NCBI GenBank assembly: GCA_021399435.1
Contig: JAJTUP010000019.1
Coordinates: 1,018,463-1,082,462, forward strand
Length of the DNA: 64,000 bases
Reading direction: 5' to 3'
Source: Diaporthe sp. PMI_573
Taxonomy: Eukaryota > Ascomycota > Sordariomycetes > Diaporthales > Diaporthaceae
Part shown: in pieces, positions 1 to 9,568 of the stretch
Layout: every line of letters starts with the position of its first letter
Numbering within the stretch: position 1 is the stretch's first letter
Position numbers and translations under genes: made by a program
Notes under the pieces: generated by a model
Told to the model about the DNA's origin: nothing
The model's input: the letters and a program-made list of their open reading frames with translations, nothing else
The model's database searches: none

Positions 1-697
1 CGTGCGTAGGAACGAACCCCTCTAACACAAGCACGCGAACATTTGCTGGCGTGACAGATAGAGCAATACAAATGATAATCACCGAAGATTCGCAGCCCGA
101 ATTCAAATGGCGCCACGGCCCTTGGCCTGTCGAGCTTTCCCCGCGACTTTACACAGTATTATTCACTTGATCCATGGACACTCGGTTATCCGCCAATTTT
201 TGGTGACGCAGATCGGCCCCCCCCCGGCGGAGAGTTCTGGTATTCATCAGCAGCTGATTGATAATTCTCAACTGCCCTCTCCTTCCCGCGCATTCGTCCC
301 TTCCCTCTCGTCTCCCCAGCGCCCAGCGGTCCTCCTACACAGTACATCGCGTCGCCCGCCTGCAATCTCGTCGCCATGGACATTTCTTGAGGCTTTCCGC
401 TTTGTCCTGTGGTTACCTCGCCTGGTCCCCTAGGGATCGTCTGCCCTTGCACCCCACATTCGTGACGGGTTTCGGGAAACGCGCATCCTGAAGTCAACTT
501 ACTATCGCAACCTATCGCATTCCCTCAGGTGTCGCACAGCAGCAAGGCCCATTCAGCCTTCCCGGGGCCGGCCTGGTCTGATACAAGGCAAGCACTACAA
601 CGCTTTGCACATCCGCACTCACTCGTCCGATCCATAAATCGCCCCCCCCCCTCTCTCATCTTTCTCTCTCTTCTCTTCAAAACACTCATATCATAAC
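1..697. promoter_or_regulatory. Upstream region of the adenylate kinase gene
   Basis: No coding region is supported here. The last 60 bases before the start codon at 698 are strongly CT-rich (runs of C and TCTC), a common feature of filamentous-fungal core promoters and leaders. The open frames in this stretch are low-complexity and overlap each other on both strands. Confidence 0.5.
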
Positions 698-1571
698 ATG
701 AGATTAAGGCGAGCGGCTCGTGTCATTCTGGTCGGCGCACCCGGTGTTGGAAAGGGCACACAGTCTGAGAGACTCCTCCATCGCTTCCCACAGCTTTCCT
801 GTATCAGCTCCGGTGATCTCCTGCGGAACAATGTGAAGAACAGGACTGCGCTCGGTCAGTATTTTTCAATGCCGATATCGGCACACAGTCACGCCCATGC
901 CCACGACCTTCTGACGCGACTCATTCGCAGGCATCCAAGTCGAGAGCACCTTAAAGGCTGGTGGCCTGGTCTCTGACAGCCTCATCCTGCGCCTGATCAA
1001 CAACGAGCTGAGCAAGCGAGGATGGCTGGGTCAACCTCAGGTCATGACGCTCAACTCATCGGCCGTGGGCGCCGAAGGTGAGACGTACAGCAACGAGAAC
1101 GAGATGGCCGCCTTCTTGTCTGCGGCGCCAAAGACCTTTGCTGCCCGCCCCTCCGAGGACCCATCGGCTTCGTTCTTGCTGGATGGTTTTCCACGCACCG
1201 CCTCGCAGGCCGATCAGCTCGACGAGATGATCCCCGTCAACCTTGCAGTGTCCCTCAAGACCCCTTTCGATGTGATCCTGGAACGTATCTCGGGACGATG
1301 GGTGCACGAGCCCTCGGGGCGCGTATACAACACGACATTCAACGCGCCAAAAGTGCCGGGGCGCGATGACATCACAGGTGAGCCACTCGTGAAGAGGGCT
1401 GATGACGATGAAGAGACATACCGGACGCGTTTCCGCAAGTTCCAGGAGACGAGCGAGCCCCTGCTGGAGCACTATGCCCGCCAGGGGGTGTTGTTGGAGG
1501 TCGAGGGCATGAGCAGTGACGAGATCAGCCCGAAGCTGTTCAAAGAGTTCGAGAAACGGTTTTGCGAATGA
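698..1571 (+). CDS. adk2: Adenylate kinase, mitochondrial GTP:AMP phosphotransferase type
   Basis: Adenylate kinase transfers phosphate between nucleoside triphosphate and AMP; this subtype normally works in the mitochondrial matrix and prefers GTP. The gene has two exons, 698-854 and 931-1571. The intron (855-930) has donor GTCAGT and acceptor TTCGCAG, and the join restores the frame in the motif SGDLLRNNV...GIQVES. The product is 265 aa. The P-loop GAPGVGKGT is at residues 13-21, followed by SSGDLLR of the NMP-binding region, then [10 protein letters not shown] long LID segment begins at [12 protein letters not shown] and lacks zinc-binding cysteines. The lack of a cytosolic AK N-terminal extension and the LID sequence favour the Adk2/AK3 group over cytosolic Adk1. 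The first exon has no obvious cleavable presequence, as in yeast Adk2, whose import signal is internal. Confidence 0.92.
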
Positions 1572-1693
1572 ACCTGTTTGTGTATGAGTTGACGGTCCAA
1601 GACATGGGCCGCATGAAACCGAGTTGGCTGGGGAAAGGGTTGAATGATATCCAGGACGTTTCGGCTCGAACCACGTGGCGTTTATTGAGCATG

Positions 1694-1724
<31 letters not shown>

Positions 1725-3592
1725 TATGACTGCTTGATTGCTGTTCCGGGGGCAACTATCTATTCCTGGTTTGTATTCTTCTTGTCGTTGCTGAGCCAAA
1801 ATGGAAGTTGAGCATGGATACAAACTGCGACCTTTATGAATCGCGGAGCAGGCGCGGGTCCTGTTTGTTTTGTCTTCTGATTTGGAAGGTCTCCGACGTT
1901 GAGATACCCATCAGGGCCGTCACCAAGAATTGAACAGGTTTCATCATTTCCCTAGGTTCGGGTTCGAAGACGAATGCAGCGAGCCTGTAGGATTTCCGCC
2001 GCCGCCACCGTGCAACCTGCCAGGTTCAGGCGTGCATTCCTGTGTAACACAACGTATGCGTATGTGTGATCTCTTTTTGGTGCCTCTCGAGATACTCCCG
2101 AAATGGTGGTACTTGCTGGCGCAAGCACAATGGCATATGTGGCGGTGCAACAGCTATACTGTATTGTCGTAACGGGACCGAGGCTGACGTAGACCAAAGT
2201 CCATGTCAATGTACTCTACAGGGCGGCTTGTGCCTGCCACCAGCGGTAAACCATGTTAATATCGCATGTTCAACGGCTTGTGCTTAGTATCGGCGTCAGA
2301 TGCAGACGATCAACCTTTCTATTTGTGGTCACCATGAGTAGGGTTGGTAGCCGAAGAGCTGTGTGTTTTACAAGAATATTTGGCAATGCTACTCCCTCCT
2401 CAGCTTCATCTCGCACATGGAAGCGTCAGCAGATCGATTCGATCACACGGAGACGAACCGACCTCTGATGTTGCAAGCAGCCAATCTGGTTGCGAGCGCC
2501 ATCGAGGATCAACGAGACTGCGGGATTGGTTGACAGCGGGGCAGGATGTACCTGCGCAAGATGTTGAATCCAGTCAGTCATCATATGAGGGCCAAGCCAC
2601 ACTGCAGAGGTGTGGGTGCATCCGTTTCCCTTTGTAGACAACTCAAGACCGGCAACTAGACAATCATTCCACGAGAGGGCAATGCATGTGACTTTATCTG
2701 TGTTGCCGCCAAATGGACGTCGTGGACGGTGCGAGACATCATCATCTGTACTCGGCGAGGGGTTGCATCCAACTTGGTAATTCAGCAGCCCAGTAGCCGG
2801 GTGCCTAGGTACCTAGCCTACCCAGACAGGCGGGTCCCGTACGCATTCGCAGGGGCCCATCGTCACTCAAAGGCAGGGCGGCAGGGCGGCAGGGCGGCAG
2901 CAGGACGCGCTGCTCCTTCCGCGGCTTGGCCCTGAACCCGTGGACGGAAGTCGCAGCGCGCAGCTGCAGGTGCGCTGATCACACGGGCGAAGCCTCCTGG
3001 TGTTTCCAGAGAGGGTGAGACAGAGAGTTTCGGGGGCCCAGGGGCTGTCCTTTCCCCTCCTCCGCACAAGCACGCCTGCCAAGGACCTGCCGTGCAGCGT
3101 GATCTCCTCGTGGTTCCTTGGGACACCGTCATCATTCCCACCTGCTGTCCTGTCGTGTTTGGTGCGTTGGTCTCTTGTGATCTCCCGCCGGCCTCGAACA
3201 ACACCCTCACGGTACCTGGACTAACATCGTCTATCAATCCACTCACACCTGCTTGTCTGATCGGACGAGGACACCACGTCACCTGCCTACCGCCCGCCCT
3301 CACCCTGCGACACAAGCAAGCTTCTACGGCTTACAACCTGTACAAAACATGGCACTCCGCTCGCGCTGAGACTTTACAGGTCAAATATCCCTGGAAAGCA
3401 TATCATATACATGGCCTGAGTATTTCGTGTTCCAATCTCGTCTGTCCTAGGCTGGGCGCCCTCGGCTGGGCTACACGCTGTCTCAAATCGACCCGGAGCT
3501 CGATGGGCTGAAGACACCAAAGCAGTGCTGTTTCCATTGTTATCCAGGCCCTGGGGCTTTCGAATAATAGAGCACGCATCAACAACACCGCC
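1572..3592. other. Intergenic, 2 kb, no supported gene
   Basis: The 3' flank of adk2 holds a short trinucleotide run (AGC units, about 1691-1721). Further on there is a palindromic CCTAGGTACCTAG at 2804-2816 and a three-fold 8-bp tandem repeat (GCAGGGCG) at about 2873-2900. The rest is presumably promoter and leader for the mannanase gene at 3593. Short open frames exist but resemble no known family and lack coding-like composition. Confidence 0.5.
1691..1722 (+). repeat. AGC trinucleotide microsatellite
   Basis: About ten consecutive AGC units lie roughly 120 bases past the adk2 stop codon, probably in its 3' UTR. The antisense reading gives poly-Cys or poly-Leu tracts, which are artefacts. 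Confidence 0.85.
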
Positions 3593-5533
3593 ATGGCGAT
3601 ACTACGGTTTGTCCTGGAAGGCGCTCTGCTCTGCGCCCTGAGTATTGGGGCCGCCTCAGAACCTACGGCTCCTTTCCAAGCTCCCCTGCCCCTACACCTT
3701 GAACACGACGGCCTCGACAGTCATCCATCGCTCAGTGCTGCATATCTGGACATCCTCGACCCCATGTTGGAAGTCCTGAGCACTATGCAGGAAGAGTACT
3801 TTGCTCCATGGCTTGGAACGTGGCCAGAAGCAATCGATTGGACCGCCGCCGTGATGGGCACGCACGTCTCCGGCGCTCTCAGTTCCATATCCCGCGCACT
3901 CGATCTCATCCCAGTCTCAGGGAGAGCGGGGGATCGAAACAAAGAAAACCTCGTCACTCTCTTCTTCTCGCAAATTCTAGGCTACTATTTTGGGCAGGAC
4001 CACTTCGCCATTAGGAACGAGGCGTACGATGACATCCTTTGGGTCGTCCTCGGCTGGCTCGAAACGATTCAGTTCATCGACCTGCACACGACGCTCAACT
4101 TCCAGGATGTACTTGATGCTCCAGGTTTTGCAAAGTGGCACGGTAATATCTGGACACCCGCATTCTCCCACCGAGCAAGGATATTCTGGAATCTCGCAAA
4201 GGCTGGCTGGGACTGGGATCTCTGTGGCGGAGGTATGACTTGGAACCCCAGGCTGGAGCCGTACAAGAACGCCATCACCAACGAGCTGTTTATATCGGCT
4301 TCGGCTTCCATGTACCTGTACTTCCCTGGTGACTGGAATGACTCTCCCTTTTTCAACGGGCTGGACACCTCCAACGACGAGCATCTTACCAGGCCCCGCG
4401 GTGATGATGTCTTTAGGCCTCACGATCCTATCTTCCTCGAATTCGCAAAAGATGGGTACCAATGGCTCGAGGAATCTGGGATGATGGACAATCAAGGACT
4501 GTACGTTGACGGATTCCACATTTCTGGGTGGAACGATCCCACGAGTGACAACAAGAAGTGTGATGTGCGTAATGAGCAAGTCTACACGTACAACCAAGGT
4601 GTCATCCTCACCGGTCAGATCAACCTTTGGAAAATCACTGGCAACTACTCATACGTGGACGATGGCCATCGCCTTGTTCGAAATGTCATTAAGGCAACGG
4701 GATGGGATCTACAACGACAGAGACCGATCGATCGTGGTGAAAATGGCAGAAGCTTCTCGGATGGCGAGCCACCGGAAGATAGCAAGCTTCCACCGTGGCG
4801 TGGCCTTGGCCGTGTTGGTGTCATGGAAGACGCCTGCGACAGCAAAGGTTCTTGTTCCCAGGACGGCCAAACTTTCAAAGGCATATTTTTCCATCATCTT
4901 ACGGCATTCTGCACGTCCTCATTATCACTGGACGAGTTCATCGCCTATAACAGACACACTCGTGACCAGATGCGATCTCATTTGGCAGAGTGCAGGTCCT
5001 ATGCTCCCTGGCTGCGGCACAATGTTCGTGCCATGATAAGGACAAGGAATGACGCAGGGTTAGTGGGTATGTGGTGGACTGCAGGACATCTTGGCCTCAA
5101 GGACAAGATGCCGCCTCAAGACGACTTTGAAGATCCAAATGCGGTGGACTACAGGAACGAGGGTGTACCTGATGATCCGGTATGGAAACGCGGTCCGGCA
5201 GGTGTAACTCCTCCGCGAGCCCCTCACATTCCCTTTACCGAGCCTTGCACGGCCGACCAGCGTGTCGCATCAAAGACTCGTCAACGTTTGGCCATAAGAC
5301 AGTTGACGGAAGACAATGAGGATGCTGCAGGTCACGATTGGGCAAACAATGGCAAGGAAGCGGACACACCTATGATCAAAGAAGATCTCAACGATCGTGG
5401 CCGTGGCCGGACCGTCGAAACCCAGGGTAGTGGATTGGCATTATTGAGGGCCTTCTGGGAGATTTCAACACGGACTCGATCTAGCAAGGGGCAAGTGACT
5501 GCGAGGGAAGGACTCGATCCTGATGAGTTGTAA
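3593..5533 (+). CDS. GH76 alpha-1,6-mannanase family protein
   Basis: Glycoside hydrolase family 76 proteins (the fungal Dfg5/Dcw1 group) act on alpha-1,6-mannose linkages and in fungi help attach GPI proteins to the wall. The gene is one exon encoding 646 aa. Residues 1-22 form a hydrophobic signal peptide, so the product is secreted. The family signature is clear: the paired catalytic aspartates in EAYDD (residues 146-147), CGGGMTWN at 211-218 followed by YKNAITNELF, and later VYTYNQGVIL and FKGIFFHHLTAFC. A hydrophilic tail of about 110 residues follows the GMWW block and contains no hydrophobic C-terminus. A GPI anchor, typical of Dfg5/Dcw1, is therefore absent. This subfamily is probably a soluble secreted enzyme rather than a wall-anchored transglycosidase. 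The ATG lies in a purine-poor CT-rich leader ending CCGCCATGG. Confidence 0.9.
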   Translation: MAILRFVLEGALLCALSIGAASEPTAPFQAPLPLHLEHDGLDSHPSLSAAYLDILDPMLEVLSTMQEEYFAPWLGTWPEAIDWTAAVMGTHVSGALSSISRALDLIPVSGRAGDRNKENLVTLFFSQILGYYFGQDHFAIRNEAYDDILWVVLGWLETIQFIDLHTTLNFQDVLDAPGFAKWHGNIWTPAFSHRARIFWNLAKAGWDWDLCGGGMTWNPRLEPYKNAITNELFISASASMYLYFPGDWNDSPFFNGLDTSNDEHLTRPRGDDVFRPHDPIFLEFAKDGYQWLEESGMMDNQGLYVDGFHISGWNDPTSDNKKCDVRNEQVYTYNQGVILTGQINLWKITGNYSYVDDGHRLVRNVIKATGWDLQRQRPIDRGENGRSFSDGEPPEDSKLPPWRGLGRVGVMEDACDSKGSCSQDGQTFKGIFFHHLTAFCTSSLSLDEFIAYNRHTRDQMRSHLAECRSYAPWLRHNVRAMIRTRNDAGLVGMWWTAGHLGLKDKMPPQDDFEDPNAVDYRNEGVPDDPVWKRGPAGVTPPRAPHIPFTEPCTADQRVASKTRQRLAIRQLTEDNEDAAGHDWANNGKEADTPMIKEDLNDRGRGRTVETQGSGLALLRAFWEISTRTRSSKGQVTAREGLDPDEL

Positions 5534-6232
5534 AAATTCATGATGAGAATGGATTGGGCTACAACGAACCGTTCCATCTGCATTTACCTAGACCACGGTC
5601 CGCATAGCGTTTCTTTCAGAAACCAAAACAAAAAAAACATGGGCTGTCCCTTGACTCAAACGTTGCCCTACCGGGTCTCGGTGCTCTCAACCAGAAGTCG
5701 GGAAATGGCAGCCGCCAGAAACGAAAATAGAATGTCATGTTGCTTCAAACTGCTGGCCCGTTGACAGGTCATTTCAGCGATGTAGTCTCTTCATAATGTC
5801 TGCCGACACTTGGATGGCGATCGTACACAGGCAGGAAACCGTTACGAACCGGTGCTGCCATTCGACACTGTCTCTGTTGAATCATGAAAACATGCGGTGA
5901 CCTTGAGTCTCCTTTTGTTTCTCTTGGACCTTCATTCCCTGCCGGCATATCGTTTACACCAGTATTGGTCGATCCCTTGGTTTCGGAAACAGGAACAATT
6001 CAAATCTCGATCCAGACCCGAACTCCTAGCTAGCCGCGGTACTGTACAAGCTCACAGGATTCAGAAAGGCGGCCGAACGTTTCCCAATGATTCTTGCAGC
6101 ACCAAGTACATCGTCCCACATGCAGTCGTGAAGCAGCCGGCTCAAGAAAATATGCGCCAAGACGTTTTCGCCCCCGCGCCATATTCCCAGTCAATCAGTG
6201 TGTGGTTGAAGGCAGTCAAGAGGCCCTCCAGC
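5534..6232. other. Convergent intergenic region
   Basis: This is shared 3' flanking DNA between the GH76 gene (+) and the KDEL-receptor gene (-). I see no RNA gene or repeat. An open frame on the + strand runs into the receptor gene as its antisense shadow. Confidence 0.5.
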
Positions 6233-7468
6233 CTAGTCGCGCCACTCATCACCGCCCCTCACATCAGCAGGCACCCTCGAGCTGCCAGAGCTGCCTCCGC
6301 CCTCCTCATCCTCGTCATCCAGTGCCAAAGCAAGCTCATCGGGGTCCTTCATTTTGGCGTCTGGGTCTACCGACTCGCCATCCGCGCCCAAGATGCCGTG
6401 CTCCTCCTCGCTAAACCGGTCGCCATCAGCGTCGAGGACCCCGTCATCTGCGCTGACTGAGATTCCCCGGCGACCCCAAGCAGACCGCTTCGGGCCACGC
6501 CCGTTACCGAGAGCGGGCGCACTCTCCTCGTCATCGTCCCCACCGTGCCCGCCTGAGTTGTCGACGTGCTTGCCGAAGATGCGACGCAGCAGCCAGCTTC
6601 GGCGCATGTCGTCGGCGTCGACGACGCCGCCGCTGCGGAGCTTGACACGCTGGCGGGTGTAGTATACCCAGGCGAAGTCGACGTACAGGGCCGTCTGGAT
6701 CAGGCCGAAAATAATCTGCACGGGCTTGGGCTTGATGTCCTGCATGTCGAGCTCGCGCGCCAACCAGTTCAGGACGTAGAGCCCGCGATACAGGCCCAAT
6801 GCGAGCAGGTAGTAGCTGTCGATGACGGTGGGCACGGTGGTCTGGCGGAGGAGAAGGAGCTGCGGGAGTACGCAGACGGACTCGAGGATGTAGGAGAGGT
6901 TCCAGAGCCACTACGGCCGGGGTGGATGGGTGTGTCAATAAAGCGCTGTAGGTTGGGGGTGGGAGGGGCGGGGAAGTCGGTGCTTTGCGAATAACTCACG
7001 TAGAACATGCTCCACTCATCCTTGCCCTGGAAGATCAACATGGTAAAGGGCGACAGAAGGAGGGCGCCGAAAAAGCACGCCGCCCCCAGCTTCCAGGCCA
7101 GCTCCTTCTCGCGAGTCCGGGGGAAGACCCACTGCATCAGGCCGATGATGTAGAACGACGAGAGGATGTAGAAGATCTTGAATATTATGTTGTACACATA
7201 TTGGCCCCGGCCGAATAGGTCGGTGTAGCGGGCGAGGAAGACCACGCAGTAGAGCACTTGGGTGATAAAAGAGACGCCTGTGTATAGTCGCTAGTCAGCC
7301 CTCTGATTCCTCGGGCGCTCGCCGGGCCGCGCACTTGCGGAAGAAAGCCATCGAGGGATCACCCATACCTTCGGCACTTCGGTTGCGGTGTATGGAGGTC
7401 ATGAGGATGAACTTGGACGCCAGGTGGCAGAAGTCTCCCGCGATGCGGAAGAGCTGTGGGCGCAACAT
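6233..7468 (-). CDS. ER lumen protein-retaining receptor (ERD2/KDEL receptor family) with long acidic tail
   Basis: ERD2 receptors bind HDEL/KDEL signals in the Golgi and return escaped ER proteins via COPI vesicles. Three exons, 7468-7369, 7277-7000 and 6910-6233, give 351 aa; both introns have GT-AG ends and phases match. The N-terminus MLRPQLFRIAGDFCHLASKF matches the family start, followed by EGVSFITQVLYCVVFLARYTDLF. Seven hydrophobic segments end near residue 216 (YVDFAWVYYTRQR). The canonical receptor is about 212 aa; here a further 135 residues follow. They are rich in Asp, Glu, Gly and Ser and contain DDDEES and DDEDEEGGG, with a basic RRSWLLRRIFGK stretch at their start. Family assignment is firm; the role of the tail is unknown. 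It could be an ERD2-like paralogue rather than the main HDEL receptor. Confidence 0.9.
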
Positions 7469-8531
7469 TTAGTCTGGGATGTCATTTGGCCGACAGCTGC
7501 TGTGCCTGCGGTTGTCTCTTACATTCCACGCCGTCATCTTTGCTGGTTCTCTCTCGGAGCTCAGGCAGATCCAGATCAAAGGGGAGATCCCTCGTAGGAG
7601 GAGCTCGATGCTCGAAATGTGACCCTGCCTTCGATCCTAGACGGGGCTGTCGCGAAGTGGTAGCAGTGTCGCTCCCTATATTCGCGGGCTCGCCGTGCAC
7701 AGTTAGTTCAAGGAGTGATGTCCTGTCCAACAGAAGACTTCTGATAAGTGCGGGCTCTGCGCTTTCTGCAGAGGAGGTGAGGCCCTCCAAGACTCAGGGC
7801 CGAGTGTGGAAGAGGCTTTGGAGCTTGCTTGCGTATGTTCGGCCAGGCTCCCAGATAATTTGGCTGTGCCGTGAGTAGGGGGTCCATGAATGTTGCCAGG
7901 CCATCGAGGAGGGTCGGCAACTTACGTGGAGCTCCTGGATGGCGTATCAGCTGTGGACCAGAGGACGTCACCCACGCGCCTGATCCTTGCTAGCCGGGCG
8001 GGCCACGGCTACTCTACCTTAGTCACGAGCATGTCCCCACCACGGTCGCGGTCACGCATAGCGTACTACATTTTCAACACCTTTGCCTGCTTGGCTGTCC
8101 AAAATATTGTCAGATGAGTTCCTCCGACTTATAGGTGGTATCATGTGCAAGAGTTGACCGCGCCCTGGCTGCGAGCGCAAGAAATCGTCAATGCAGCTGG
8201 AAATGCAACTAGCTCAATTCATCGCATGCGGGCATCCAACGCCTAGCTAACGCCAAGCTGTCCGTGATGGGTATCAAGATGCTCTTGGGCGTTGACGAAC
8301 GCCAAACCGAGAGTATACAGCAAACTCCAAATCCTGCCCTGTCAACACGAAATGCAAAACCACCAAGACGTTCAATCCAGAGTTCCTTTTCCTTTCCCCA
8401 TTCTTTTGTCAAATAGTAACGTTGTATCCTCGATCAGTCATGCACAAACCCCCGGCGGATGTTTAGGCAGAATCTAGATTTCAACTCGAGCCACAATAGT
8501 GCACGTTGACTCTGACGTGTCTGCTCCATCG
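7469..8531. other. Intergenic region upstream of the ERD2-like gene
   Basis: This contains the promoter of the ERD2-like gene and the 3' flank of the LicD gene. Open frames on both strands are short and unlike any family. No RNA gene was seen. Confidence 0.45.
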
Positions 8532-9568
8532 TCACAGTTCTCCCTCAAGCATTTCAGGGAGCCATTCCATTTTTCCGTCGCTGAATCTATGGCTACAACA
8601 CGTCAGTCTCGAGCGCAGCGGGCCGGGCAGGGCGGACTTACCCTTCAAACTCCGTGTTCACGAGGGAGCGAGGGCCATACTCGGACTCGAGCATCTCCTT
8701 GTACATGAACGGGATCTTGGCCGGGGATCCCTCGAAGGTTGTTGTGCGCAGAGGGTATAGGAAGGTATCCTGAAGAGCTGTTAGCCTGCCATGGGTGAGA
8801 TGCCGTGCATGGGGGCCTTCCTACCCTAAATTCATGGCCGTCCTTGCATGAGAGGATACCGTCGCCTTCAGGATGAGTCGTATTGTACTGCTATGGGTCA
8901 GTCACCCTGCCAGGGAACCTAGGGCAATGCATTTTGGGGGGTCCCAAAGCACGATGGACAGGAGACTGCAACGGGAGAAGGCTCGAACTGACTCTGACAG
9001 TCGTAATATCAATAAAGAGGCCGCTTGTGGTATCGATCCAGCGCGCGTCGATCACATTAAGCTTGTCGGTCTGCTCTCGGTTGACATAGTTCGGGTTGAC
9101 CTCCAGCATATAGTCTCGACCTTCCGGAATGCGCGGCGTCCTGTAGTGGAAGACACTCATGTTGTAGTAATTTGCCAGCAGGTGAATGGCAGCCTCGGAT
9201 ACTTGGACGTCGGCGTCTGTGTCCCACGGGAGGATCTTCTTGCCCCACCACCAGCCAAGTAGCGAGCCATGCATCAGCCACGTCTCGACGCCGAGGTCCG
9301 CGAATGTGGCCAGGTAGGTCTGCAAGAGATTCTTCAGGGCCGCCTTCTGCTCATGGTAGGGGAGGGCCCCCTCGGCGAATCGGCCGTCGTAGTGAGGGTG
9401 AAAGAGAGACTCGTGGAAGTATTTCTCAGGCGGGTCATATTCTCGCGCACTCATGTCTTTGTGCAGCCTGGTTCGTACCTGCGCAAAGTTTGCGTCCCCG
9501 CGGACTGAAGGGATGGCGCATGTTCCCAAGATGAGGGCGGACAATGGCAGGAGCTTGGTGAGCTGCAT
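8532..9568 (-). CDS. Secreted LicD-family (mannosylphosphate/phosphocholine transferase-like) protein
   Basis: LicD-domain proteins are nucleotidyltransferase-fold enzymes; fungal members resemble Mnn4, which is needed for mannosylphosphate addition to wall mannans. Four exons, 9568-8993, 8887-8825, 8769-8642 and 8592-8532, join in frame to 275 aa. Residues 1-24 are a signal peptide or signal anchor (MQLTKLLPLSALILGTC). The core signature is LMHGSLLGWWWG (99-109) followed by PWDTDADVQV, whose aspartates at 116, 118 and 120 are the expected metal ligands. HEFRDTFLYPLRTTTFEG and the terminal HRFSDGKMEWLPEM are typical of the fungal family C-terminus. It lacks the Lys/Glu-rich repeat tail of yeast Mnn4. 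It probably acts in the Golgi or is secreted. The acceptor cannot be read from sequence. Confidence 0.87.

Noticed and set aside
1056..1823. 255-codon minus-strand frame with poly-Cys stretch
   Set aside because: It is antisense to adk2 and its poly-Cys comes from the AGC microsatellite; no family resemblance.
3977..4597. 206-codon minus-strand frame inside the GH76 gene
   Set aside because: Antisense to an unmistakable glycoside hydrolase and without motifs.
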